Source: Phycisphaerae bacterium
GTDB taxonomy: Bacteria > Planctomycetota > Phycisphaerae > UBA1845 > PWPN01
Reading direction: 5' to 3'
Assembly (NCBI GenBank): GCA_012729395.1
Contig: JAAYDF010000155.1
Location: forward strand, 16,703-80,702
DNA length: 64,000 nucleotides
Position numbers and translations under genes: made by a program. Shown piece after piece: positions 36,486-45,314 of the stretch (position 1 is its first letter; each line of letters starts with the position of its first letter). A model generated the notes under the pieces. That model saw nothing but the letters and a program-made list of their open reading frames with translations. It did no database searches and was not told the origin of the DNA.

Positions 36486-38000
36486 TTACCCCTTGTCTTC
36501 CGTATCCGTGCCGTTCGAAACGTCTTCGTCCGCCTCACCGGTCGGCTGATCCGCCCGGGCCTGCCCAACCCGCTCCACGTTGATCAGCGTGCCGCCAAAC
36601 AGGTCCAGGGCCTCGCGGACCACCGGTTCCGATCGGGCATACCGCAGATCCTCCTGGCTGGCGGGCTTGGCCCCGCGTCGAGCGGCGGGCGCGGGAACCG
36701 ATGCAGCCGGCGTTGACCGCGGTGCGGGCTCGGAGGATCCACCCGACGGCTTCGATGCAGCACGCGTCGCGACAGGCGCGGAAGCCGAGCGGACGCTGGC
36801 CTGCGGAGCGCCCGCAGCCGGGCGCCCTGCCGGCACAGCGGCATTGGCCACCGGAGCACCACCCGCACCCCCCAGTTCCTCAAGCAATGATTGAATAGAG
36901 CGGTAACTTACCGCGCTCGCCAGCCGAACCATCGTCGCATCCAGCAACGACCGCCCCAAAGCGCTGAACCGCACGTTCCGGCGAAGCTCCTCCAGAACGG
37001 CAATCATGTACACGAACGCCTCAGGCTCAAACCGTTTCGCCAGGGCGGCCATCTCCTGCCGCACCGCACCGCCCACGTCGATCAGCTCCGTCTGATCGCC
37101 GCAGATGTGCAACAGCATCAGCATGCGGACCTGCTCCGCCAGCGACTCGGTCAACCGTTCGAGGGTGTAACCCGCGGCCAAGGCCGTGTCCGCAGAGGTC
37201 AGGGCCCCCGCCGCGTCACGATCCGCCCACTGCCCAATCAGCCGCATCAATTGCTCGTCGTGCGGAGTCGGCAGAACATCCTCGATCATCTCCAGCGTCA
37301 GCCGACCGCTGCCCATGGCCAGCAACTGGTCCAGCAACGACAGCCCATCACGCATCGACCCGTTCGCCAGCCGGGCCACTCGCCGCGTGACCGCCGCGTC
37401 CGCCTCGATCCCTTCCTTCTTGAGGATCGCGTCGAAGTGCGCGGCAATCTTGTCTACGCTGATTGTCCGAAAGTCGAACCGCTGCACCCGACTGAGAATC
37501 GTCGCGGGCACCTTCTGCGGATCCGTCGTCGCCAGGATGAACTTCACGTGCCCGGGCGGCTCTTCCAGCGTCTTGAGCAGCGCGTTGAAGGCCCCCGTGC
37601 TCAGCATGTGCACTTCGTCGATGATGTAAACCTTGAACCGCGAACGGGCCGGCCGAAATACCGTGTTGCTCCGCAATTCGCGGATGTTGTCCACGCCGGT
37701 GTTGCTGGCCGCGTCGATCTCGATCACGTCGACATCCTGGCCCTCGGAGATGCTCGTGCAGGACTCGCACTCGCAACAGGGGCTCACCGTCGGGCCGGGA
37801 CTGGCCAGGCAATTCAGCGAGCGAGCCATAATCCGCGCCGCGGAAGTCTTGCCCACCCCGCGTGTTCCGCAGAACAGATACCCATGGGCAATGCGGCCGC
37901 TGGTGATCGCGTTCTTGAGCGTGGTCGCGACCGCTTCCTGGCCGACCAGCTCATCGAACGTCCAACTGCGGTACTTCCTGGCAAGAACGGTGTAAGCCAT
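36486..38000 (-). CDS. dnaX: DNA polymerase III subunits gamma and tau
   Basis: The 504-residue clamp-loader ATPase starts MAYTVLARKYRSWTFDELVGQEAV. It has Walker A GTRGVGKTS at about residue 45, the zinc-binding cysteines CLASPGPTVSPCCECESC, Walker B/DExx VYIIDEVHML, sensor 1 FILATTDPQKVPATILSRVQRF, and C-terminal clamp-loader helices. A low-complexity Ala/Pro/Ser linker follows, then a short tail (SQEDLRYARSEPVVREALDLFGG). It loads the sliding clamp at replication forks. I see no obvious slippery heptamer for a gamma frameshift. It begins the dnaX-ybaB-recR group and is preceded upstream by a cyclophilin gene. Confidence 0.97.
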   Translation of the reverse strand: MAYTVLARKYRSWTFDELVGQEAVATTLKNAITSGRIAHGYLFCGTRGVGKTSAARIMARSLNCLASPGPTVSPCCECESCTSISEGQDVDVIEIDAASNTGVDNIRELRSNTVFRPARSRFKVYIIDEVHMLSTGAFNALLKTLEEPPGHVKFILATTDPQKVPATILSRVQRFDFRTISVDKIAAHFDAILKKEGIEADAAVTRRVARLANGSMRDGLSLLDQLLAMGSGRLTLEMIEDVLPTPHDEQLMRLIGQWADRDAAGALTSADTALAAGYTLERLTESLAEQVRMLMLLHICGDQTELIDVGGAVRQEMAALAKRFEPEAFVYMIAVLEELRRNVRFSALGRSLLDATMVRLASAVSYRSIQSLLEELGGAGGAPVANAAVPAGRPAAGAPQASVRSASAPVATRAASKPSGGSSEPAPRSTPAASVPAPAARRGAKPASQEDLRYARSEPVVREALDLFGGTLINVERVGQARADQPTGEADEDVSNGTDTEDKG

Positions 38001-38199
38001 CGGGGACGCGGTTCCTTCCCACGCTTCGGATCAACGGCATTGAGGGCCAGGTTGGCCACGGCACCTGGAACATGCAGGCTGGGCTGCTACCTCTCGGTCC
38101 TGACCCGTTTTCCCGCGGCTCCATTGCATGGGACCCGGCCCCCAATGCCGATGATCCGGGGCCTCGACTCATTGACTTCAGCCGGCCGCCTGCGCCCGC

Positions 38200-39396
38200 T
38201 CAGGGCTCGCCAAACGGATCGGCGGGCTGAGTGGTGGGGTCGGCGGAATCCGCCGCGAGGTCTTCCAGCCTCCGCTCGATGACTGTGGCCGGATCCTCGC
38301 TCGGTCCCGCGTGGGTGACATCGGCCGGTCGGCTACCCGTCGGCTTGGACGGCCGAGGGCCGGTGGGCTCGTGCCCCCACTCCTGGACCGGTACATTCTC
38401 CAGGGTAATGGCCCGAATGTAAACCGGCTGACGAGGTTGATCGTCCGAAGTGGTCGGCACGACGGCGATCCGCCGCAGGGTCTCGAACGATTCGTCCCCT
38501 ATGACATACGCGAACGCCGTTTGGTTGCCGTCAAAGGCCGACTGACGTGCGAGGCAAATGAAGAACTGGCAGCTTGCCGAGTCGGGATCACGGGGCGACC
38601 GAGCCATCCCCACCGTCCCGAACTCGAAGGGAATGCGGCTGAATTCCGCCTTGAGCCGCACGCCGTCCGGCCGGACCCCCCGCCGATCACCACGTGGATC
38701 ACCCCCTTGAATCAGCCCGCCCGGCACCACGCGGTGGAACGTCAGGTTATCGTAGAACTTGGTCTCCGCCAACTGGATGAAATTCGCCACGTGGTTGGGC
38801 GCTTCCTCGTAGTAGAATCGGAGGGTGATCTTGCCGAACTCCGTCAGAATAGCCGCCTGCCGCTCAGCCAGGATCTGGACCGCCAGCGGGGCGGAACTGA
38901 CGATCCCATCATAAGGCTGCCATACCAGCGTGTACTTGCCAGGCCGACGGAGCGACTCGTAATACCGCGACACGTCGACCCGCGTGCCAAGACTCGCACG
39001 CGGCGCAAGCTGCAATTCCGCCACCGGAGCGGGCGGCGGTACCATGACCTGGGCATCATACCGGTCGCCATGCACGTTCTGGATGCTGAGAGCTGAATGC
39101 TGTGGGCCACTGAACACATGCCCGAGCGGCAACCCGATCTCTCCACATTCTGTGTTCTTCACCGTACCGCCAGGCACGCGCAGCGTGACCGGTTGATCCG
39201 TCAAATTGGTCACTGAGAACTCGACCCAGACCGGTCGGCCGGCTTGAACCACCGCCCGATCCGCCCGAAGCGTCGCGCGAATCAGTGAAGCCGGTTCACC
39301 CGCTTGCCCAGGTTCACCCACCGGGTTCGCCAACGCAACCCAAGCCCAGCCGGCCCCCACAAAAACCGACCCCGCAATAAGCCATCGCATTCGCAT
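38200..39396 (-). CDS. exported cyclophilin-type peptidyl-prolyl isomerase
   Basis: This 398-residue protein has a signal peptide (WLIAGSVFVGAGWAWVALA). An N-terminal beta-sandwich of about 150 residues (VWVEFSVTNLTDQPVTLRVPGG) has no catalytic motif. A cyclophilin domain follows at about residues 185-335: ILTEFGKITLRFYYEEAPNHVANFIQLAETKFYDNLTFHRVVPGGLIQGGDP and ASCQFFICLARQSAFDGNQTAFAYVI. The FHR arginine and the QFFI part are active-site residues of cyclophilins, so it should catalyse proline isomerisation outside the cytoplasm. The C-terminus is Pro/Thr-rich and disordered. It is encoded upstream of dnaX on the same strand with a 199-bp gap. Confidence 0.93.
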   Translation of the reverse strand: MRMRWLIAGSVFVGAGWAWVALANPVGEPGQAGEPASLIRATLRADRAVVQAGRPVWVEFSVTNLTDQPVTLRVPGGTVKNTECGEIGLPLGHVFSGPQHSALSIQNVHGDRYDAQVMVPPPAPVAELQLAPRASLGTRVDVSRYYESLRRPGKYTLVWQPYDGIVSSAPLAVQILAERQAAILTEFGKITLRFYYEEAPNHVANFIQLAETKFYDNLTFHRVVPGGLIQGGDPRGDRRGVRPDGVRLKAEFSRIPFEFGTVGMARSPRDPDSASCQFFICLARQSAFDGNQTAFAYVIGDESFETLRRIAVVPTTSDDQPRQPVYIRAITLENVPVQEWGHEPTGPRPSKPTGSRPADVTHAGPSEDPATVIERRLEDLAADSADPTTQPADPFGEP

Positions 39397-39620
39397 CGAG
39401 AATTCTCTCAGAGGTACGACAACCTGCCCGGCAGCAGCCCATTACCGCCTGTCCGCAATCGCCCGGCCTCCAAGACATACGAGGCCAAGCATCGGCGCAC
39501 TGCAACCGCTCAGGGTTTGCCCTCGCCCACCTTATACACCCGCCTCCCCCCTCAGACGCAGGCTCCAACACGACCGATAACTCAATCAGCCCGCGCGGCG
39601 TCCACCTGCTCACGCGACAT

Positions 39621-40193
39621 TCATTGCCCGCTATCCGTTTCTTGCCCCGTGCTCGGAGCCGTAGAGGTCAGCCCGACCCGATCCCGGAACTCCTTGGGCA
39701 CGGGCCCCAACCGCCAATGATCTCCTTCTCGAAAAATCATGATCGGCAGGTTCACTTCTTTACGCCCCTTGCGATCCTCCTGCCGCAGCCTGGCTTGGGC
39801 CTCGACCACGTACACCGCTGGTGGGTCTCCCTCACCGGCGTGGATCCGCTGGATCTCGATCTCCTTGACCTGCGGCCAGATGCGTCGGAAATTGGCGAGA
39901 CTGGTCGGCTCGTAGATGCTCCCGAAGAGCTGGCGAAACGCGTCGTAATCCCCCATCTGGCACACCTGCAGGACATGCTCGACGAACGCGTTCAGGCTCG
40001 CGTCGCCCCCATGGACTCCGGCGGGGAAGATCACATGGGGACGCGGCGCGTGGGGAGCCTCCTCCACCAGGGTCTGGCGGTCGATCTGGGCGTCGCTGGC
40101 GTCGGAATCATCCCGTGAGCACCGGCAACCGCCCACCACGCAGGACGCCAGAACCATCGCCCAAGAAAACCTAACTATTTTTCTATTAAACAT
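39621..40193 (-). CDS. hypothetical lipoprotein
   Basis: This 190-residue protein has a short signal and a lipobox-like end (WAMVLASCVVGGC), followed by CSRDDSDASDAQID, suggesting membrane attachment and export. A region with SLNAFVEHVLQVCQMGDYDAFRQLFG resembles the NTF2-like or DUF-type fold of small export proteins. It then contains VYVVEAQARLRQEDRKGRKEVNLPIMIFREGDHWRLGPVP, a beta-rich ending. I do not recognise a family. The ATG at 40193 lies in an AT-rich stretch (ctatttttctattaaacat) that contrasts with the local GC content. It may follow the 40322-41224 gene on the same strand, but a palindrome separates them. Confidence 0.75.
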   Translation of the reverse strand: MFNRKIVRFSWAMVLASCVVGGCRCSRDDSDASDAQIDRQTLVEEAPHAPRPHVIFPAGVHGGDASLNAFVEHVLQVCQMGDYDAFRQLFGSIYEPTSLANFRRIWPQVKEIEIQRIHAGEGDPPAVYVVEAQARLRQEDRKGRKEVNLPIMIFREGDHWRLGPVPKEFRDRVGLTSTAPSTGQETDSGQ

Positions 40194-40279
40194 TTAGAAG
40201 CACCTCGGGACCGGCCGTCACCAGGACCGGAAGTCATCATAGCCCTCGCCGGGCAAGGCGCCAACCAATGCCCATCGGG

Positions 40280-40314
40280 CCGGCGAAAAAGGTTCCTGAC
40301 ACCTTTTTCGGCCG
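40280..40314. repeat. REP-like hairpin, solo copy
   Basis: ccggcgaaaaaggttcctga-cacctttttcggccg forms a stem of about 13 bp with loop TCCTGAC. It uses the half-site found at the RAYT gene and in the 27709-27799 palindrome, and sits 7 bp after the stop of the 40322-41224 gene, where it could act as a terminator. Confidence 0.85.
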
Positions 40315-40321
40315 TGGGGTA

Positions 40322-41224
40322 TCAGTGACTTGCGGTCGTGACCGGTCGGCGGAGCATTTCCGGGACGTGATCCTCGGCTGTGTCCAGCCCGGTGATGAAC
40401 TGCAGCTCGGTCATGGTCTGCTCGGTCTGGACCATGCTGGAGACGACCTGGTCCACCTGCCCGGAGATGAAATCGGGCTCGTGGCGGTTGATCGCCAACT
40501 CGCTGAGTGAGCGGATCTTGTTCTCCAGGCTGTCGAGCTGCAGCAGGACAAGCTCGCAGTTCTGGCGGGCCTTCTGTACGTTCGCCAACCGCGTACGGGA
40601 GGTATCCAGGTTATCCTGCAAGACTGCTTTGAATCGCTGCCGCTGTGTGTCGTCGCCCTTGTCGGCCAGGGCGGCCAGGCGAGCCTCGATCGCCCGGATG
40701 TCCGCCTGGATGCGCTGCTCGTCGGTTTTCTGGAGGAACTGATCGAGGGAATACTGTGTGAACAGCAGTCGCAGGTAGATCCACAAGAGCCGGTCGAGGC
40801 CTGCCAACTGGAGGGCCTCCAGCGGCGGCGGGTCGCCCAATTGCTGAGGATCGCGCATCTCGATGGCCAGTTGTCGCAACTCGGCGCAGCGGGCCCGCAA
40901 GCTCTCGAACCGCTGCACCGATGCCTTAGGAAGGGATCGGAGGATCTGCTGGACGACTTGGTGGGTGTCGACGGCAAGCTGACGGCCCTGGCGGTCGATC
41001 TTGGCCTCCTGGGCCTCGACGTAGGCCTGGAAGCGCGGGTGCGTACCGATCAGGCCGAGGTAGGCCAGTTCGGTCGCCAGCACCAGCGGACCGGCTACGT
41101 CGAATCGCCCGCTGAGCAGGGCGAAACCCATCCCCGCCAGGAACAGCAGCAGGTTCCATCGGTTGATGAACGCGGTCTTGAGATACTTACCCAGTCGCAC
41201 GGGTGATGTTCTTCCCCGGTACAC
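40322..41224 (-). CDS. two-helix membrane protein with coiled-coil, last gene of PspA-AAA locus
   Basis: Up to 300 residues; the track start is a GTG at 41224 and an internal GTG at 41200 (VRLGKYLKTAF) is equally possible. Two hydrophobic stretches, WNLLLFLAGMGFALLSG and VAGPLVLATELAYLGLIG, sit near residues 22-62. After them is a long helical, charged region (YVEAQEAKIDRQGRQLAVDTHQVVQQ, DKGDDTQRQRFKAVLQDNLDTSRTRLANVQKARQN) typical of a coiled coil, ending EDHVPEMLRRPVT. No enzymatic motif is visible. It is the final gene of the minus-strand row that begins with pspA, separated from the ABC ATPase by 189 bp containing a repeat palindrome. The arrangement suggests a membrane-anchored adaptor; I do not recognise a named family. 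Confidence 0.8.
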   Translation of the reverse strand: MYRGRTSPVRLGKYLKTAFINRWNLLLFLAGMGFALLSGRFDVAGPLVLATELAYLGLIGTHPRFQAYVEAQEAKIDRQGRQLAVDTHQVVQQILRSLPKASVQRFESLRARCAELRQLAIEMRDPQQLGDPPPLEALQLAGLDRLLWIYLRLLFTQYSLDQFLQKTDEQRIQADIRAIEARLAALADKGDDTQRQRFKAVLQDNLDTSRTRLANVQKARQNCELVLLQLDSLENKIRSLSELAINRHEPDFISGQVDQVVSSMVQTEQTMTELQFITGLDTAEDHVPEMLRRPVTTASH

Positions 41225-41298
41225 GTTGGAGACACGGTGCTTTCACTTGTCACTTTCTACCTCGGCACTCCTCAGCGAGCGGGCGAGAGACCTTTGCG

Positions 41299-41364
41299 GA
41301 GCCGCGACGGTAAGGGAGCGGTTGCTCGCTGTCGAGAAGAACCGCTCCCTTACGGTCGCGGCTC
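41299..41364. repeat. 68-bp palindromic repeat, copy 2
   Basis: gagccgcgacggtaagggag-cggttgctcgctgtcgagaagaaccgctccc ending tacggtcgcggctc. Same family as 35113-35180, with a longer loop. Confidence 0.9.
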
Positions 41365-41413
41365 TGCTCAGCGGTCGCGGCTGTGACACACCACATGCCG
41401 ATCACGCATTCAC

Positions 41414-42331
41414 TCATTCAGCCGCGCGGCTCTCTTCGAGCTCGCTGATCAGGTCGCGGATATAGGCGACGGTCTCCTGGAAGCGTGGCTCGCGTTGCAT
41501 CTGCCTGGATGGCCGATTGGCTGGCTCGACCTCCATCTCCCGCAGCAGGGTGCCCGGCGAGTTGCTCATGATGTACACCCGGTCACCTAAGTACACCGCC
41601 TCTTCGATCGAGTGGGTAACGAAGAACACCGTCGCCTCGACCTCCCGCCACAGGGTCACGAGCAGATCCTGCATGTTCATCCGCGTGTGCGGGTCCAGAG
41701 CGCCGAAGGGCTCATCCATGAGAATGATTCGCGGGCGAAGAATCAAGGTCCGGGCGATGGCCACGCGCTGGCGCATGCCGCCGGACAGCTCATGGGGGTA
41801 CTTGTATTGATCGACGTCGACGTTGAGGCCGACGCGCTGGATCCACTGGCGGCCGAGGTCGTGGCGGTCTTTCCGGCTGACGCCGCGGCACTCGAGGCCG
41901 AAGGTCACATTGTCCAACACCGTGCGGTGGTCGAAGCTGGTATAGTCCTGGAAGACCATGCCTCGGTCGGCCCCCGCACCGGTGACGGGCCGACCAAGAA
42001 CCTGCACCTCGCCCGTGGTGGCCGGGTGCTGCGGTTCGAGCCCGGCGATAAGCCGGAGAACCGTGCTCTTGCCGCACCCGCTGGGGCCGAGGACACAGAC
42101 GAACTCGCCGACATCTTTGATATCCTGAACCACGAAGCTGACGTCGCGGATGGCGGTGTGGGCGTTGGGTCGGCCGGCGTTGTAGGTCTTGGTGACGTTG
42201 CGGAACTCGACCACCGGCGGGCCGGCCAGCTTCGCCGGGATCGGCGGGTGATCGATCACGCGGCTGACGCCGATCGGGCCTGCGTCTGGATCGACGGGTT
42301 GCGGTGTGGGCGTCGGGGTGCCCTGGGTCAT
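41414..42331 (-). CDS. ABC transporter ATP-binding protein (SsuB/TauB type)
   Basis: The 305-residue ATPase contains Walker A LGPSGCGKSTVLRLIAG at about residue 85, a Q-loop in VFQDYTSFDHRTV, signature LSGGMRQRVAIARTLI, Walker B RIILMDEPFGALDP and the H-loop VTHSIEEAV. These are marks of the nitrate/sulfonate/taurine importer ATPases. The start overlaps the end of the permease gene as ATGA (42328-42331), so the two are coupled. A Pro-rich N-terminal extension (MTQGTPTPTPQPVDPDAGPIG) precedes the ATPase. With the adjacent permease and the solute-binding protein this makes a complete importer. The substrate is not clear from sequence. Confidence 0.94.
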   Translation of the reverse strand: MTQGTPTPTPQPVDPDAGPIGVSRVIDHPPIPAKLAGPPVVEFRNVTKTYNAGRPNAHTAIRDVSFVVQDIKDVGEFVCVLGPSGCGKSTVLRLIAGLEPQHPATTGEVQVLGRPVTGAGADRGMVFQDYTSFDHRTVLDNVTFGLECRGVSRKDRHDLGRQWIQRVGLNVDVDQYKYPHELSGGMRQRVAIARTLILRPRIILMDEPFGALDPHTRMNMQDLLVTLWREVEATVFFVTHSIEEAVYLGDRVYIMSNSPGTLLREMEVEPANRPSRQMQREPRFQETVAYIRDLISELEESRAAE

Positions 42332-43266
42332 GAGGCTTTCTCCTGGGAGGGGGTCGGCTGGCGGATCGCGGCCACCGGCGTCGGTTTGACCAGCAGGAAC
42401 TTGAATCGCTCCCAGCCCACGAGAAGCACATGCACCGCCCGGTTGAGGATACCTGAGCCGCCGTACCGATGCGGGAACAGCTCCCGCTGAATCCAGAACA
42501 GCCCTCGGTCAATCGCCAGGGCGACGATGGGAATGATGATCAGGACGAGCAGGATGTGCTCCTTGGGGCCGCGGCGTTGCGAGGTGATGATGATGTCACC
42601 CAAGCCGCCGGATTCGCCACCGAACTTGACCAGTTCGGCCAGCATGATGTAGCCGAACGCCAGCCCGAACAGCAGGCGCAGCGAGTTGAAGATGCTCGGG
42701 AAGGCGAGCGGGACGAGTACCTTGAGGATCACCTGTCGCCGGGCCGCCCCGAGGGTGTAGGCGGTATCGATGTAGCGGTCGTGCACCTCGGCGATGGCCC
42801 GGGCGGAATCTGAGAGGATGAACGCCACGCAGGCGATGAAGATGAACATGATCTTCTGCAGCTCGCCGATGCCGAACAGTGAGAAGGTCAGCGGGATCAG
42901 GGCGGCGACGGGGATATTGCGGCCGAAGATCGAAACCGGGGCGAAGAAGGCCCGCAGGAAGGGGAAGCAGCCGCAGAGGATGCCCAGGGGTACGCCTACC
43001 GCGGTCGCCAGACCGAATCCCAAGGCGACTCGCCGCAGGCTGGCCAGCGTGTTGCGGGTGAGTGCCCGGTCGAACCACAACTCGGGGAAGGTGGCGAAGG
43101 TTTCGTGGGGACTGGGCAGCACGGTGGGACTGAGCAACCGCTGCTCCGGCTCACCATGGGTCGCCAGCCACCAGACCCCGAGAACAGTCAACAGGCAGCC
43201 GAGGGCGAACAGGAGCCCCTGCCACCACGCCACCTCGCGACGCAATCTGAAGAAACCGCTGAACAT
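42328..43266 (-). CDS. ABC transporter permease (SsuC/TauC type)
   Basis: About 312 residues from the ATG at 43266; the track start at 43275 is a TTG. Hydrophobic segments cover most of the protein (WWQGLLFALGCLLTVLGVWWLA, ALGFGLATAVGVPLGILCG, IPVAALIPLTFSLFGIGELQKIMFIFIACVAFILSDSARAI). The cytoplasmic EAA loop resembles DTAYTLGAARRQVILKVLVPLAFPSIFNSLRLLFGLAFGYIMLAE, where the ATPase docks. This matches the single-subunit permeases of sulfonate/nitrate importers. It is encoded 295 bp after the binding protein gene on the same strand; that gap holds three repeat types. Confidence 0.94.
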   Translation of the reverse strand: MFSGFFRLRREVAWWQGLLFALGCLLTVLGVWWLATHGEPEQRLLSPTVLPSPHETFATFPELWFDRALTRNTLASLRRVALGFGLATAVGVPLGILCGCFPFLRAFFAPVSIFGRNIPVAALIPLTFSLFGIGELQKIMFIFIACVAFILSDSARAIAEVHDRYIDTAYTLGAARRQVILKVLVPLAFPSIFNSLRLLFGLAFGYIMLAELVKFGGESGGLGDIIITSQRRGPKEHILLVLIIIPIVALAIDRGLFWIQRELFPHRYGGSGILNRAVHVLLVGWERFKFLLVKPTPVAAIRQPTPSQEKAS

Positions 43267-43310
43267 AAAGGTCAACTCATTGGATCAGAAGGTGTGCGAG
43301 ACGCCTTTTC

Positions 43311-43372
43311 AGAGCGACGACTGCAAGGGAACGGTCGCTCGCTGCCGAGAAGAACCGCTCCCTTAGGTCGGG
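43311..43372. repeat. 68-bp palindromic repeat, degenerate copy 3
   Basis: agagcgacgactgcaaggga-acggtcgctcgctgccgagaagaaccgctccc ending ttaggtcgggca. The arms match the 35113 and 41299 copies imperfectly. Confidence 0.8.
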
Positions 43373-43403
43373 CATTTGCCAGATGGCCATGCACACGCAG
43401 ACA

Positions 43404-43432
43404 CTGCTCACAGAGCAGTGCCACACGATCAC
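43404..43432. repeat. 29-bp repeat with CTGCT/AGCAG hairpin, copy 2
   Basis: Exact copy of 14974-15002, in the same orientation relative to the neighbouring minus-strand genes (upstream of a minus-strand start in both cases). Confidence 0.75.
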
Positions 43433-43504
43433 GCTACCCGCTCGTCGTTCGTCACTTCTCACGAATGCTGAGCGCCTTCTTCCTTATGCCTTCTTCCTTA
43501 TGCC

Positions 43505-43560
43505 CACTGCCTACTGCCTTCTGCCTACTGCCTTCTGCCTACTGCCTTCTGCCTTCTCCG
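43505..43560. repeat. short tandem repeat (ctactgccttctgc)n
   Basis: The 14-bp unit ctactgccttctgc occurs about three times plus partial units, directly after the stop of the PBP-OmpA gene. Confidence 0.8.
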
Positions 43561-43561
43561 C

Positions 43562-45289
43562 TCAACCGGGGCTCTCCGCGGGGTAGATTTTGACCTCGAC
43601 GCGGCGGTTGCGGGTATGGTTTTCGGGGTCGGTGGCGTCGGCGGGCCGATCCCAGCCCATGCCCTCGACGGCGAGTTGGTTGGGGTCCAGGCTGTACTTG
43701 CGCACCAGGGACTCCTTGACCGCGTTGGCCCGGTTGAGCGAGAGCTCCTTGACCAGGCTGGCGGGCACCTGTCCGCGCATCGAAGAATCCGTGTGGCCCT
43801 GGATAATAATCCGGGCGGCCCCGAACTGGCCTGCCAGCTTGGCGATATCTTCGAGCACGAAATCGACGTTCGGGTCGTAGAGCTCCTCGACCTCCTTGCC
43901 ATCCACTTTCTTGGTGATCTTCTTGTCCAGCTCCCAACTGTTGGGGAAGAAGTGGATGAACTGCGTGTTGGTGAGGATCTCCTCCTCGGCTCGGATGGTA
44001 CCCGCGCTGGCGGGCGTGAATCGCACGGTGTACTCATCCTTCTGCGAGGCGTAGCGTTCCTCCTGTCCGAGCTTCTGGATGACCGAGAAGTCCATGACCT
44101 GATCGAAGGGCACCGGCTGGTGGCGGATGGCCCCGATGCGTCGATACAGGTAATACGACTGGTTCCAGATCCGCTCGAAGTTGGCGGGGTTGTTGCGGTT
44201 GAGGAGGAACTGGAAGTTCTCCGCCCAGTTGGTGCTGTGGGCGTCGCCGAACATGGCCAGTGTCTCGCTGGCGGGGATGTTGTAGCCGACAGCCATGAGC
44301 TCGGCAGCCTGCTTGCGACGGCTTTCGTCTTTGAGCTCCTCCATGGCGTCGAAGATACCGCGGACCAGCCCCTCGATGATCGCGGGATGGTCGTGGGCGA
44401 AGTCGGCGCGGGCGAACCACACATCGGCGATCAACTTGTTGGCGGTGGCGGTAGTGACCAGCATGCGGTTGCCGCGCACCTTCTCGAGGTTGTAGATATC
44501 CGGGGCCCAGGAGACGGCGCCGGCGATATCCTTCTGAGCGTTGAACGCCGCGGCGGCTTGGAAGGCGTCCTCGGTGTAGACCATGCTGACTTCGGAGGGT
44601 TGGATGCCGCCGGCCACGAGCATGTTCAGCGCGAAATACTGCGAGGGCGAGTTCTGGGCGAGCACCAGTTTCTGGCCGCGGAGGTCGGTCACGGTCTTGA
44701 TGTGGTCGCGAACGACGATACCGTCGCCACCATTGGACCAATCGACCTGCTGGAAGATGCGCGGCATGACCCGGCTATCGCGCGGCTTACCGCTGCTGTC
44801 CACGAAGCCGTCCATGAACAGCGGGACCATATCAAGGGTGGCCCAGCCGATGTGCAGGTCGCCGGCCGCGTAGGCGTCGCGCATGGCCACGGGGTTATCA
44901 ATCAGCACCAGTTCGACCTTGAACTCCTCGCCGCCGGGGGCCTTCCATACTTTGCCCGGGCCGAACCCGTTGTTGGCGAGGATGATGGGTGCCCAGCCCG
45001 CCCAGACATTCAGAGCAAAGCGAACCGTGTTGTCGGTCAACGGCTTGTACGCCGACGTGCCTTTGACCTCCGGCAGCCGTTCAGTGGGCAGGAAGGTGTA
45101 CTCCTGGACCGTGGTGATGCCGTCGGTTTGAAGGGGGTCCTCCACCGCCTGAGCGAGTGGCTCGCCCGTGGTTGGCTCGCCCCCCTTGGGCGCGAAGATG
45201 TCGCTGCGATAGATGGCGAACGCCACCAGCGCGGCCACGACGATGATGAGCACGAAGTAGAACGCGGGTTTCGGTTGTCCTGCTGCCAT
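43562..45289 (-). CDS. membrane-anchored ABC solute-binding protein fused to OmpA domain
   Basis: 575 residues from the ATG at 45289, eight bases after GGAGG; the track start at 45304 precedes it. An N-terminal helix without a clear cleavage site ([18 protein letters not shown], about 8-26) should anchor it to the inner membrane. Residues about 65-400 form a periplasmic binding protein of the NMT1/SsuA kind: [66 protein letters not shown]. Residues about 465-575 are an OmpA-type peptidoglycan-binding domain: [27 protein letters not shown] and [26 protein letters not shown], with the Asp/Arg positions present. The product can therefore link the importer to the cell wall. It lies between the VWA gene and the permease gene on one strand. 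Few standard ABC systems carry such a fusion. Confidence 0.93.
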   Translation of the reverse strand: MAAGQPKPAFYFVLIIVVAALVAFAIYRSDIFAPKGGEPTTGEPLAQAVEDPLQTDGITTVQEYTFLPTERLPEVKGTSAYKPLTDNTVRFALNVWAGWAPIILANNGFGPGKVWKAPGGEEFKVELVLIDNPVAMRDAYAAGDLHIGWATLDMVPLFMDGFVDSSGKPRDSRVMPRIFQQVDWSNGGDGIVVRDHIKTVTDLRGQKLVLAQNSPSQYFALNMLVAGGIQPSEVSMVYTEDAFQAAAAFNAQKDIAGAVSWAPDIYNLEKVRGNRMLVTTATANKLIADVWFARADFAHDHPAIIEGLVRGIFDAMEELKDESRRKQAAELMAVGYNIPASETLAMFGDAHSTNWAENFQFLLNRNNPANFERIWNQSYYLYRRIGAIRHQPVPFDQVMDFSVIQKLGQEERYASQKDEYTVRFTPASAGTIRAEEEILTNTQFIHFFPNSWELDKKITKKVDGKEVEELYDPNVDFVLEDIAKLAGQFGAARIIIQGHTDSSMRGQVPASLVKELSLNRANAVKESLVRKYSLDPNQLAVEGMGWDRPADATDPENHTRNRRVEVKIYPAESPG

Positions 45290-45314
45290 CGGATCATCCT
45301 CCATTGGGAGCCGT

